Of a DNA stretch of 64,000 bases, positions 41,953 to 51,881 are shown piece by piece. The notes under the pieces are model-generated. The model did not search any database, was not told where the DNA came from, and worked only from the letters and a program-made list of their open reading frames with translations. Position numbers and translations under genes: made by a program. The DNA is from Obelidium mucronatum (taxonomy: Eukaryota; Chytridiomycota; Chytridiomycetes; Chytridiales; Chytriomycetaceae), in assembly GCA_025765595.1 (NCBI GenBank), contig JAIVFH010000007.1, forward strand, positions 248,001 to 312,000, written 5' to 3'. How positions within the stretch are numbered: the stretch's first letter is position 1; each line of letters begins with the position of its first letter.

Positions 41953-42912
41953 CTAAAAACTCTTGAACATGGAAACATCTAATGCGCGTTCTGGTTTATG
42001 ATGATGGGGATGTTGAAGTTGCTGATGATGGTATTGTTGTGGGGGATCATACTGTTGAAGACTACTGGCGCCAGCACCAGCCGCCGCCGCAGCAGCACTT
42101 TGATTCATTGAAGAAAACACTGCTCGTTGCAATAGAGGCATTTGGTTTTGATTCTGGTAATAATGCTGCTGTTGTTGATGGCTGATTGGCGCATACGCCG
42201 CTGCCACTGCATTCGCCCGGGATATCCGCTCCCTCAAAGTGAAATTTTCTACCGTTAGTTCATTGATCCTCTCCTCCATAATCTCCAGCCGCTTGCTGAT
42301 TGGTATGTAAGCTTTTGCTGCTGCGGGAGGGGAACCAGCCGATAGATCCGCAACAGATGGAATGAACTGATACGGCAAAGGGTACGGCATCGACTGAGAA
42401 GGCACCACTCCCGAGGGAGGAAGCGGAGAAGACCCTTCGCGCTGCTGCTGCTGCTGCTGCTGACTTTGAACGGAATTTTGAATTGGCGAGAGTGATCTAA
42501 TAAGCCCCAAGACAGCTCTCTTTTTGCGTTCACGACTGGCCCGCTGAGACATTCTGTTTCGATACCGCCGCCGCTCGTCAGCAGACATGTGGGCCAGGTC
42601 AATGTCATCCGATGATGACTTGGAGGCTTGGTGATGATGATGGTCCGTCTTGTTTGATGAAGTCACGCCGCCGCCGCCGCTGCTGCCGCCCTCGACTAGC
42701 TCTTCATCATCAAGTCGTTCTGAAGGCTGATATGTGCTGCCACTGCCAGAGTACTGGGAGTCGATGGAGGGTGAGTTGGGATCAATGTGTTGGTGTTGGT
42801 GGTGTCCCCTTATTTTCGGCTCTTGGCAGTTTTGATTCTCCTGACTTGAGTCATTGCCGTTCAAGAGGAATGAGATGGAGCCATCAGGTGGGCAGTATTG
42901 GTAGGCGGCCAT
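41953..42912 (-). CDS. B25: bZIP-type protein with a basic region and a distant coiled coil
   Basis: Single frame of 319 residues, ATG 42912 (MAAYQYCPP). The basic region (about residues 105-132) is IDLAHMSADERRRYRNRMSQ then RASRERKKR, closely matching the second basic region of B26. The sequence after it (AVLGLIRSLSPIQNSV) has no heptads. A strong coil comes only about 75 residues later (ISKRLEIMEERINELTVENF, TLRERISRA). A Gln run and a Pro-rich stretch lie between. The tail is Gln/His-rich. It looks like a double-bZIP protein that lost one half, or a bZIP with a displaced zipper. Confidence 0.75.
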   Translation of the reverse strand: MAAYQYCPPDGSISFLLNGNDSSQENQNCQEPKIRGHHQHQHIDPNSPSIDSQYSGSGSTYQPSERLDDEELVEGGSSGGGGVTSSNKTDHHHHQASKSSSDDIDLAHMSADERRRYRNRMSQRASRERKKRAVLGLIRSLSPIQNSVQSQQQQQQQREGSSPLPPSGVVPSQSMPYPLPYQFIPSVADLSAGSPPAAAKAYIPISKRLEIMEERINELTVENFTLRERISRANAVAAAYAPISHQQQQHYYQNQNQMPLLQRAVFSSMNQSAAAAAAGAGASSLQQYDPPQQYHHQQLQHPHHHKPERALDVSMFKSF

Positions 42913-43726
42913 TGAAGGGAAAAGGGGGGTAAGCAGAATAGAGTTGTAGGCTTGCTGGTAGGGGCGTCCTCGTTTGGAATAAAAACACAGCCGGATTCAG
43001 GAAGATTTTTTTTGTTCGACCCTTCCAAGAAAAAAAAACAGACTCAAAGTTCAACGAGGTGACTAATGGTAGGTGGCGGTGAGATGTTGACACTACACCA
43101 TAGTGGCTTTAATAGACTTTCTCAAGCAGAACGATTCAGGTTAAACAGCTTACAATTTAAATGCTGAAAAGAAGAACATGAAAGAAGTACATTAGCAGTT
43201 ACTTTCTTTCTTCTTCCCCAACTTTTTCTTTTAACCAACAACCAAAAATTGAATCCTTGGTGCAGAGAAAGAGTTCAATGAGCGATAAGATACCGTTCTA
43301 TTTCTGTAGAGGTTTCTAAATGAGATAAAAAAATCTACAAAAAAAAGAGTTCCCCTTATTTTTTGATTGAAATTCCAATGTCATAACGACTAATTTATGG
43401 TCGGCTATTTTTAGAAATATAAACACAACAAGAACAGCGTCTTGCAATTGTGTGTCGAGTCCGTAAAATATAGAAAGCCGCGGCCCCGGGCGGCATAATG
43501 TGTAAGTCCATGACACTTTTTTTTTTCACAACTGGCAGCCATACACAAATAAAACAAGGGGTATAAAAGGAACAAGAAAAGAAGTAGTAAGAAGAAGAAG
43601 AAATAAAGACCAATAATCGTGTCATATGAAAAATAAACACAATGCTTCTTGTTGTCATCGCACCCCCCCTCCGTCAAGAATGTTACACAAACGGAAGAAA
43701 GGAAACTAGCACCACCCCTCCCTCCG
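42913..43726. other. Intergenic region upstream of B25
   Basis: About 810 bases, AT-rich with A/T runs and a short GC island near 43480 (GCCGCGGCCCCGGGCGGC). No domain-bearing reading frame was recognised. It should contain the B25 promoter and the 3' end of the B26 transcript. Confidence 0.4.
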
Positions 43727-44443
43727 TCACTTCGTGTCCCCGCGCGCAGCTACTACAAGTCCCTCATATATACCTTCCAGCATTACCAGTGCGGCTTCTA
43801 GATCCGCAGTCCGCCTTTTCTTGCGATCCCGTGAAGCTCGTTGTGCTAATCTATTGTTGATTTTCCGTCGCTCTTGAGATGTCAAGTGGGAGAGGTCTAC
43901 AGTGTGGCTAATATCTTGGGGATAAAGTATCGGTTGTTGTTGCTGTTGCTGTTGTTGTTGCGGTTGTGGCTGTACTTGTTGTGGGTTAACGCCGCCGATA
44001 GTGACGGATGCCGGTGTTGGCATAACCGGCAGTGCCGCTTTCCCATTAAGGAACGCCTGGAAGTTTTGTAGCTGGTCCTTGATTATTTGCGAATGCTGAT
44101 GATGCGGGATTTGATGGCAATTCAGTAGGAGTTGATGGACTTGAGCTTCGAGCTGCTGCTGGTGTAGGCGTTGGCGTTGTTGGAAGCTGCGTTGGGCTAG
44201 TTTGTTTTTAAGAGCCTTGTTTTTAATAGAGTTGTGGTGATCTGTGGCAGATGGTGACGGGGAGTGTGACTTGGTATTGCCGCTTCTGCTGCTGGTGCTA
44301 GTATCATCATCATCATCATCGTCGTCGCTATCGCCACTGCCACTCCTCCTCCTTGTAGCTGTTCGCCTACTTCTGGTTGTAGCTTGTGGAGGTGGCGTTT
44401 CGTCATTGTCGTCATCAGAGTTAAGAAGGTCGCGCAAGTCCAT
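43727..44443 (-). CDS. B26: double-bZIP protein
   Basis: Single frame of 238 residues, ATG 44443 (MDLRDLLNSD). An acidic, Arg-rich N-terminus leads to region 1 (about 72-108): IKNKALKNKLAQRSFQQRQR, coil HQQQLEAQVHQLLLNC; Gln replaces the invariant Arg. After a Gln-rich linker, region 2 (about 183-228): LSHLTSQERRKINNRLAQRA, SRDRKKRRTADLEAALVMLE, with both invariant residues. The order (Gln-variant first, canonical second) is the same as in B22 and B24. No intron, no helical module. Confidence 0.85.
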   Translation of the reverse strand: MDLRDLLNSDDDNDETPPPQATTRSRRTATRRRSGSGDSDDDDDDDDTSTSSRSGNTKSHSPSPSATDHHNSIKNKALKNKLAQRSFQQRQRLHQQQLEAQVHQLLLNCHQIPHHQHSQIIKDQLQNFQAFLNGKAALPVMPTPASVTIGGVNPQQVQPQPQQQQQQQQQPILYPQDISHTVDLSHLTSQERRKINNRLAQRASRDRKKRRTADLEAALVMLEGIYEGLVVAARGDTK

Positions 44444-44567
44444 TTTCTCGAGGTATTTTTTTTAAACGCAATTTCACCGAAGAAAAAAAATTTGTTGTAA
44501 AAGGAAGAAAAATAATGCTTTTTTTTTGTCATAATTCTTACACTTCCCGGAAATTACTAATCAAAAT

Positions 44568-45820
44568 TTACGGATGATCTTTCTTACATTGCCCCAATAT
44601 CTTTTGAACAGCAGCATGATCTTCAGGTCTCGCTTCACAAGCATCCATCACAACTCTCTTTAATTTCTCGACATGTTCCACTTCTCCTCCAGCGCATGTG
44701 CCTATTTCTTCTTCGGGTAACATATGATTTGGAGTATACCCCATCAACGAACATGTTGCAAAAGCATCACACAGGTCGTCCACGATACTCGGGTTCGCAC
44801 TCAATGATGGAATTGTTTTCAGCTTATCAGCGACATTGAGAATGTGGTTTCGTTCGTTGTATGAGAGTTCGAGTTTGATGGCGAGTGGAATACGTTGTTC
44901 TTGCTGTAGGCGAGGAGGATGTTGTATTGTGCTGGTCGGGTTGGATGTGGTTGTTGTTGTTGCTGTTGTTGTTGTTGCAGATGGAGGCGTCGTGGAATTG
45001 AGAAAATCAAGAAGATCGTCATTGTCTTGCTGGGTTGTCAATGTTGGAGATTCACGGAAAGAGGAAAAGTCCATGCTAGGTCCAGGTATTGTTGTTGAAC
45101 CAGTTATTGTGGTGGCGGCGGTGGTGGTGTCTGCTAGAATACTGGAAGGTATCGCAGGTACGCCGGTAATACAATCTTCGATCGATGGACATGGAGATTC
45201 AGAAGCGAGAGACGGCTGCGCTGAGGCATTCAAAGTTTCCAAGAAACTGAATGGATCAACAACTGTTCCAGGAGCCCCTTGCTGTTGCTGAAGTTGCTGC
45301 TGGTGGTGGATCAAAAGCTGCTGCGTAAGAAGCGGATCTGAAAACATGAACGAGGAGGAGGGAGCCATTGATACGGGTGGTGTTGTAAGGGTTGGGGTTT
45401 GTTTCATGAATGTGAAGGCAAAGTGCTTTAGCGCCAAGTTTTCCGATTCTAATGCTGCAATTCGATCTAGTAGAATAGAGTCTGTTATGTTTGGTGGCGC
45501 TGCTGTTTTTGATGAGTTTTCGAGTTTCTCCCGCAGTTGTTTCACTTCGTCCTGCAAAGTCTTGAGCTCGTTTGCCTATTTTGTGCATTCAGCAGTCAGT
45601 ATCTGAGTTCTCCCCAAGAAAGATGACATACCTTGCGCTCTCTGAAGGCCCTCTGATTCGCTCGCTGTCTAGCCACTTGGTGGTTTGCGGGAACAGCATC
45701 TTCAGGCAACGGCTTTCGGCCCGCTTTTCCCTTCAGCTCTTTATCCTTGTGAGAGAGTGCTTGATCCGAGGAGGAACCGTCATCGCTGCTCATGTTATCT
45801 TTGCGCTTCGTTGGTGCCAT
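44568..45820 (-). CDS. B27: bZIP protein (Gln at the invariant Asn) with one module
   Basis: Start ATG 45820 (MAPTKRKDN). Exon 1 (45632-45820) carries an AT-hook-like KGKAGRKPLPEDA and VARQRANQRAFRERK. Exon 2 (44568-45575) starts ANELKTLQDEVKQLREKLEN, then coil LDRIAALESENLALKHFAF. A long Thr/Ser/Pro/Gln-rich region follows. The single module reads VADKLKTIPSLSANPSIVDD, LCDAFATCS, LKRVVMDACEARPEDHAAVQ, without introns. The reading frame is intact. It groups with B28 and B36. Confidence 0.82.
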
Positions 45821-45901
45821 TTTGCTGTGATAATTGGAAATCGGATCGAAATTTTTATTTTTGACTTTTTTGGTTTCTTTTTTTGGTTTCGTAGGACAAT
45901 T

Positions 45902-47314
45902 CTACTTCTTTCCAACAAGGCCAGCAAATACAGTCTTTTCCAAATGCGCTTGATGCTTTTCCCGCACATCCTTGATAAGATTCGTAAAAGCAACACCATC
46001 ATCTCCATCACATTTTGAAAGAACTTTGGCATGCACTCGCTTCATATCCTCATAGATACTTCCCGACACCGGATTCTCTGCCGGACAAACCCCCGTCAAC
46101 ATGGTTTCCTCTGTGCACTTTGTGCTAACAGTAATGAAAACATCACAGAGTTCGTCAATCAGGGCATCCTCTTTTTGGAGCGATGGAATCGCCTTGAGGG
46201 CCTTGTATGCGTCGCGGAGGTGTGGCATTCCTGACTTTGCAATGTCTTCACATGTTTCCTTGTCGAATCCTTCGCAAGAGGCATCATCGCATGTGTTTGA
46301 AGTCGATGGAACGGAGGCTGCTGTTGTTGAGGTAGGGCTAGTGTTGCTGCTGTTGTTGCTGTTGTTGCTTCCATTGGAAGGGCTGTTGTTGGCGGCAAGA
46401 AGAGACTCCAAGAAATCTGGTTCGTCGTCGTTGAGGCCGTTGACCTGAGGGATCGTGTCTCTGAATGCAGTGAAATTGATATTTGGAGAAGGAATAGTAA
46501 CAGAAGAAATTGTTGGAGGATGTGGAGGATGCTGAGCAATGTTGCTTGCGGAGGTGGTGGGCAAAAGCAAGGTGGCAGGGGAGCCCGATGATGGTGGTGG
46601 AGTGATGGTTTGCATAAAAAGAGCGGCAAAGGCATCATCCTCCAGATTCAGACTTGGAGATGGATTTGAGACGCTGGAGGCCATTGAAGGCGGGGATGGC
46701 ATGAGACCCGTAAGAAAGTCCAGGTTTCCGCCTGTTCCCGAATTGAGTGACGATGCCAGGCCAACGCTGCCTCCAAAGGGCAGACCGTTGTTAAGCGTAA
46801 GGGAAGAAGCGGAAATCGGATGGCTGAAGTCAAATGCAAATGTGATCTGGCGCAGCATTGCGTTCTCCGCCTGCAGCGACTGCACCTTCTCCGCCAGCTC
46901 CAGCTCGTTCTTCGACGGCCCCTTCTGCTCGACAATCCGCGTCAGCTCAGCCACGCGCGCCTCGAGCTCCTTGACGTGGTTCGCCTTGCGCTCGCGCTGT
47001 GCAATTTGTCAGCAATTTGTCGCCAATTTGTCGCCCCACGAAACACTCACGAATGCCCGCTGCGCCTCGCGCGACTGCGCCACGCGCTTGTCTGTCGGCT
47101 GGCTCGTGTCGAGCTTGCGGCCGGGCTTCTGGCGCGGCTTCTTCTGCGCCTGCTCGTCGTCGCTGGTGGCCGCCGCACTGGCCGGCGCCGCCCGCTCGTT
47201 GCCGCCGTCTTTGCGCTTGTGCGACGTTACACCGCCTTCGACGCTGAACGGCGCCAGGCCTTCGAGCGTCGTCAGCGACGGAACAAGAAACGGCGAAAGT
47301 CCAAACGCCTCCAT
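45902..47314 (-). CDS. B28: bZIP protein (Ser at the invariant Asn) with one module
   Basis: Start ATG 47314 (MEAFGLSPFLVPSL). Exon 1 (47051-47314) has an AT-hook-like KPRQKPGRKLDTS and TDKRVAQSREAQRAF; a 54-base intron follows and exon 2 (45902-46996) opens RERKANHVKELEARVAELTR, coil LAEKVQSLQAENAMLRQITF. A long Ser/Thr/Pro/Asn-rich region contains Cys pairs. The module is AYKALKAIPSLQKEDALIDE, LCDVFITVS, MKRVHAKVLSKCDGDDGVAF. The intron position (F/RERK) is the same as in B36, B12, B15 and B16. The frame is clean throughout. Confidence 0.85.
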
Positions 47315-47485
47315 TTGATTTGTGGAAAATTTTGATGCCAATAAATGATGCGCATTTGAAATACTCCTCAAAGTGTCCCACGTCACTTGGAAATTAAATA
47401 AATAAATAAAGAATACTAGAAGTATTACTATACTACATGTGCTTTATTTCATCAAGAGATTCATATTGAATTGACAGTAAATGTT

Positions 47486-48358
47486 CTACTTTTCGATGTA
47501 CTCCAATCGAATATGTTCAAACTCTTGTTTCAGCCGCGTCGTGTCGATTCCGGCATTCATGCACGCAGCAAGCAGCAGCATTTGTTTTGCGGCAATAACG
47601 CCGTGTCGCCACTTGCAGTATTCCACAACCACAGTTTTTGTGCAGTACGTCACGTATTCCTGGTTTTCCACCTGTTAGCGCCATCGTATTGCGAAAGAAC
47701 AACGCCACTCACGATGTAGCACTCGACAAGCTCGCCGACCAGCCTTGCTTCCGCCGGCAGCGTCGCCAGCAGCAGCTCTTTGGCGCCCGCAAAGTGCGGC
47801 TCAATCAGCGCGCGCGCCCCGGGCGGCTCGCCCGGCAGCTGCGCCAGCTGCGCCACTTCGTCTCTGACGTCGTCTCTTAGCCCGGCATCGAGCGTCTCGA
47901 GTCCAACCACAGTCTGGCCTGGCTGCCCCGCAACACCCGCCCACTGCTGGTTCAGCTGTCGCAACGCCTCGTTCTCTTTCCGCAACTCGTCAAGCTGCCG
48001 CCGCAGCTCGGCGCTTTCCGCCGCTTCGGCTCGGAGGCTCTTGACTGTTTCCTCGAGCTCTGTGACGTATCTGTAAAAGGCGTAGGTGTGTGGCTTGAGT
48101 CAATGTCTCGACTTCAAACGTTATTTGATGCTGGCTTCACCTCTCCTTCCGCTCTCGAAACTTTTTCGCTGCCTCTCGCTGAAGAGCAATCTTTTTATTG
48201 GCCGGTGCTGAATCGGTGGGTTTCCGTCCCTTCTTTTTGATCACTTTGGATGACACGGACTCTAGGCTGCTGTAGGAGCAGTAATCGGGTACCGACGAAG
48301 GCGGCGATGCGCTGGTGCTGCCTATGCTGCTACCGCTATGATGACGTGGGATGTGCAT
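47486..48358 (-). CDS. B29: bZIP protein (Gln at the invariant Asn) with one divergent module
   Basis: Start ATG 48358 (MHIPRHHSG). Exons 48141-48358, 47713-48070 and 47486-47671. Exon 1 ends KKIALQREAAKKFRERKER; exon 2 starts YVTELEETVKSLRAEAAESA, coil LRRQLDELRKENEALRQL. The C-terminal part (PHFAGAKELLLATLPAEARL, VGELVECYI/intron, VENQEYVTYCTKTVVVEYCK) aligns with the module of B30 and B33 (IPSL core replaced by LPAE). Exon 2 is more GC-rich than its neighbours. All exons join in frame. Confidence 0.8.
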
Positions 48359-48421
48359 TATGTCTTTATGCTGTTTTTTTTTTAACGGGATTTGCCGCCG
48401 TGGTTCAACACCTATTATTAT

Positions 48422-49537
48422 CTAAACCTCAATCTTTCGCAACTCGGGATCATTCGACAAGACGTCATCCAAATGAACATTAAACTCCTTCTTGAGTGCT
48501 TCAAACAACTTCATGGCTTTCCCCATATCTTCAAAGCTCGCTATACATTTGTTTAAAACCTTGCCTTGGAATACTTGGATATTACAAAAGTTGACTCGAC
48601 AGAATTGAGGCTCTGCGTTTGTTTTGAAGAGAATAAAGTTCTATGGTGAGTGACAATGAAAATGATTTAGTGTGTTTGTCCTCTTTGTTGTCAAAGAACC
48701 AACAAACCGTGAAATATTCAAACAGTTCATCCACAAGCGGCTGCTCATTCACCAATGAAGGAATCGCAAGCATCGTGTTCCTTGCTTTCGCCAAAACAGC
48801 CCTCACAATGTCATGGTCAAATGTTGTCGATGATACATCAGGAAGTGGGGCTTTCAACAACGCTTCCAGATCCGGATCTAAATTCATGAATTGATCCAAA
48901 TCAAAGTCCTTGTGAGTGCTCAAGAAGGAGGTATCCCCAGTTGTAATAGTAAACGGGGTATCAGGCGTTGGCAGTGGCTGAAACAAGGCATCTGAAAATA
49001 GCGCCTCTGTGAGGGTTTGATCTCCAGCGCCATTTGACCATGAGAATACGTCTGTCGTGGGTGGAGTCACGGGTTGTTGTTGAGTGATTGGTGGGGCCGT
49101 GAACGTGAATGCCATTTGTTTCAAGAGACTGTTTTCGGCTTCAAGCTCAGCGACTCGTTGGTTCAAGGCTTCTACACCGCCGCTTTGTAGCTGCTTGAGA
49201 GTTGCTTCGAGATCTGCCACGTACCTAATAAGAAGGATGAGGTTTTTGAGTATTCAAAACTACTTGAAAGACGTTGCAATAAAAACCCCCACTTTTCCTT
49301 TCGTTCTCTGTATGCTCGCGCAGCTGACCTGACTTGTGCAATTCGTTTCGTCTGTATGTTTTTATTGAGTTGAATTTTGTAGATTCCGTTTCTTCTTACC
49401 GCTGGTTCGGCATTCACGGCCTTGCGGCCTCTCTTCTTGGTCCCCTTCTCTTCCTTAACCAGTGGAGTCTCAGAGGCAAGTTGAAGACTCGTCAGAGACG
49501 GCGTGAGGAACAAATCATCCGTGGTGAACTGGGACAT
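48422..49537 (-). CDS. B30: bZIP protein (Val at the invariant Asn) with one module
   Basis: Start ATG 49537 (MSQFTTDDL). Exon 1 ends at AVNAEPA; exon 2 is TKRIAQVRSAARAYRERKEK; exon 3 starts YVADLEATLKQLQSG, coil LNQRVAELEAENSLLKQMAF. The middle contains DLEALLKAPLPDVSS, shared with B32 and B33. Module: VLAKARNTMLAIPSLVNEQP, LVDELFEYFT/intron, QGKVLNKCIASFEDMGKAMK, LFEALKKEF. Stop 48422. Introns flank the basic region on both sides, so one exon encodes only the DNA-contact segment. Confidence 0.78.
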
Positions 49538-49611
49538 TCTGGGCAACTTTTTTTATTTTATTTTATTCAGGCCTGCACTCACCCGTATTTTTATATTCGA
49601 AATCACGAACT

Positions 49612-49998
49612 TCACACACTGTCAAGCACACATCTTCTCCTTTTCCTACCAATAATGACGCTTCTCAATGCGTTATTTTCCTCTTTGAGTGCAACCATTT
49701 TCCCCAATAAATGCAACGATTCGAGAACTTCCTTGTCCAACAGCGCTTGTATCTTTTGTTTCAGTTCAACCACGTATTCATCGGATTCAAAGCCGTCATC
49801 CTCTTTGTCTTCGCTATTGTTGTCATCGCCGTCGTTGCAGCCATTGCTATTGTTATTTGGGTGGTGGTGGGAGGCAAGTGGTATCGTTGGTTCAGAAGTA
49901 TTCTTTGGCCGTTTTGGTTGTAACTGTGAGTCTGGGGATGCTGTTGCTGTTGTGATAGATGTTGAATTGATGCAAACTTTCTTGGTTTCTTGCACCAT
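49612..49998 (-). CDS. B31: zipper-only protein with an acidic stretch in place of the basic region
   Basis: Single frame of 128 residues, ATG 49998 (MVQETKKVC). The segment DEYVVELKQKIQALLDKE, then LGKMVALKEENNALRSVI, aligns with the zippers of B30, B32 and B33 (YVADLEATL.., VAELEAENSLL). In those genes an intron directly before YV joins the basic-region exon. Here the residues before YV are acidic (NNSEDKEDDGFESDE) and no basic region exists. A short basic tail (GRKRRRCVLDSV) ends the protein. A zipper preceded by acid mimics designed A-ZIP inhibitors, so a dominant-negative partner of B30/B32/B33-type factors is a fair hypothesis. It could also be a truncated relic. Confidence 0.6.
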   Translation of the reverse strand: MVQETKKVCINSTSITTATASPDSQLQPKRPKNTSEPTIPLASHHHPNNNSNGCNDGDDNNSEDKEDDGFESDEYVVELKQKIQALLDKEVLESLHLLGKMVALKEENNALRSVIIGRKRRRCVLDSV

Positions 49999-50265
49999 GA
50001 TGATAATAGCTACTAGTTTTTTTTTTGTTTTTTTGGTGCCACGGGTTGAATGGCGATTTTTTGTTTTTTTTTATTACCCTTCGAGGATTTCGAATTTAAG
50101 CTTATTCGCGATCGCAGAAAGGCGACCATCGAAGCGCGGATAGAAAAGAAAAAAAGAGCACTGAAACAAAACAGAGAGAAAAAGAATGAAAAGTTGAGTC
50201 GCGATTTGTGTAATCTGACCGCCCCATACCAAAAAACTATTATTTATTTATTTTTTTCGTTACAA

Positions 50266-51622
50266 TTAGACACCGCAATCAGTCCATTCAAGGCTAAACT
50301 CTTTTTTGCACAGCTTCAAAAAGTCTGATGGCTTGATCCACATTTTTTTTTTTGGTGAGGGTGAGTTCGCAAAATAGCAAGGAATATGCAAATTTTCCTC
50401 ACTTCTTGAAAACTTGCTGCACAAAAGCTCGAAAAGACGACCTTGTATCATTTGAATATGACAGTACGTGACTCTACAGTCAAATAGAATCGATCCAGTT
50501 CTGAACATGATGAATTTCTGGTGATAGTAATCAGTTCCGTTTTGTCAGTTGCAAAGTAAAAAAAAAAGCTTTACCGTATATGTCTCAAACAACTCATCAA
50601 TCAGCCCAAGTTGTGTAGACAAGGAGGGAATCATCATCATCACCGCTTTAGTTTTTCGCAAGGACAGACTGGATGTATTCGCGATCCATTGTTTCTGGAA
50701 TCACAAGTAATGGTGCATTCAACAAGGCTTCCAGCTCAGAATTCAAAGATAATGATGACAATGGGGTTGATAATGATGTTGTTGAGCTGCCACCACTGTG
50801 GGAGCTTAAAAACGAGTCTGAAGTTGTAATACTGGGTGGTTGATACACCAAGTCTGCAAACAGTGTGCCCATCAGTGTGCCATTTTTTACTTTGTTTATC
50901 CACGAAAATAAATCTTGTGATTCCGGTAGAGCAGGTGACGTTGTTGTTTGGCCAATTGGGGTTGAATGGGAATGCCATTTGAACTAACGCGGCGTTTTCC
51001 TGTTCCAAATCTGCAAGACGTTGTTGCAATTTACAAAGTACATTGTTTTGTTGAAGGGACTGGAGCGTTGCTTCGAGATCAGCAACGTATCTATAAAGCG
51101 GAGAACTCAATACACGCAAATGCAACATACACACAAACAAGGGAGAGAGAAATATGAAACAGTTGATTGCGGATTTGTTCTTTGTGTCAAATTTCAACTG
51201 CATCTGCTCTTAATACTTTCCGCAACCACAGGGAACACCAGGTCGTGCATTGTATCGCACCGTTTTTGCAACTCTTCCAGGGAAATGCTCTCCGTTGAGG
51301 TGAATGCGTAGTCCGTGAGCTTGTCCCACTCTGGCAAACATTAAGCTGAATGGGGTCGACGAGTGCGTTCTCTTCACCTTGTATTGAGGGAATATTGGAC
51401 CCATGGGATTAGTTCTTGCTCTATACTTGCGAGACGCCTTATTTTGCATGTGATGAAAAGACCACAGCGATCAAATCAACACACTCATTCCATTAACATT
51501 TTGTCGAACCTCACCTCCTGCTGTTGTGCAATCTTCTTTGTGGCTGGTTCATCTTCAATTTTCTTTCTCCTGCCAGTGTGTCCTTTGCGTTTAGATCCTG
51601 AAGGTTTGTATGTTTTGTTCAT
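50266..51622 (-). pseudogene. B32: bZIP gene (Gln at the invariant Asn), frameshifted, with a retroelement piece in an intron
   Basis: Start ATG 51622 (MNKTYKPSGS). Exon 1 (51515-51622) ends ATKKIAQQQE; the next exon opens ASRKYRART. A long gap then precedes YVADLEATLQSLQQN and coil LQQRLADLEQENAALVQMAF. That gap holds a retroelement integrase fragment. Further on the frame changes near 50975 and 50668 to recover SQDLFSWINKVKNG, SLNSELEALLNAPLLVIPET and MMIPSLSTQLGLIDELFETY. A last part (RVTYCHIQMIQGRLFELLCS) matches B30's end. Its 5' side abuts an LTR. Likely a damaged sister of B30. Confidence 0.6.
51213..51395 (-). mobile_element. Integrase fragment of a Ty3/gypsy-type retroelement inside B32
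   Basis: The minus-strand translation RTHSSTPFSLMFARVGQAHG followed by LRIHLNGEHFPGRVAKTV parallels RTHGSTPFSLMFARVANTPT and the next segment of the larger element at 52380-52560. The copy is diverged, with no LTR seen around it. It lies between the exons encoding the B32 basic region and zipper. Confidence 0.6.
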
Positions 51623-51647
51623 TTTAAAAATGTTGATTCAAAATGGT

Positions 51648-51881
51648 TGTAGATCTCGATGAGGGCTTGAGGCGGCGGCCCGATGAGGCGCTGGCGGGGC
51701 ACTCTAGAGATCCTCTGGAACGTCTATTTATTTAATAAAGCTAAAGCACCACACTTAAGGGCGCGTCATAAGATAGGCCGGCGGCACAAGCCGCGGGCGG
51801 GAAATAGAATAATAATAGAGATAATAAAGATGACGCCACTGACTGCCTAGGGGGCGTATTAGTCATCCTAATACGACATCA
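51648..51881 (-). mobile_element. 3' LTR of the Ty3/gypsy element
   Basis: Read on the minus strand it begins TGATGTCGTATTAGG and ends GAGATCTACA, i.e. TG...CA, 234 bases. It is preceded on that strand by a polypurine tract (51882-51900, GAGGGGGAGGAGGGGGG). The outer end carries an inverted repeat (CGTATTAG...CTAATACG, about 51855-51875). AATAAA occurs within it. The B32 start codon lies 25 bases downstream in the same orientation. No second copy of this LTR is seen in the window. Confidence 0.65.

Noticed and set aside
42040..42100. Trinucleotide (CAG/CTG) tracts as disease-type repeat expansions
   Set aside because: Short Gln/Ala-coding runs are spread through most array genes and are ordinary low-complexity regions of transcription factors.
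43395..43677. Minus-strand hydrophobic frames upstream of B25
   Set aside because: Phe/Leu-rich translation of AT-rich spacer with poly-T; no intact family signature.
46539..47386. Plus-strand and alternative-frame ORFs over B28
   Set aside because: They overlap the clean B28 exons in other frames and show Ser/Arg-rich shadow composition.
50050..50328. Plus-strand frame with a Lys/Arg-rich helix between B31 and B32
   Set aside because: Charged and low in complexity, no bZIP spacing, overlaps the likely 3' end of B32; no support as a gene.
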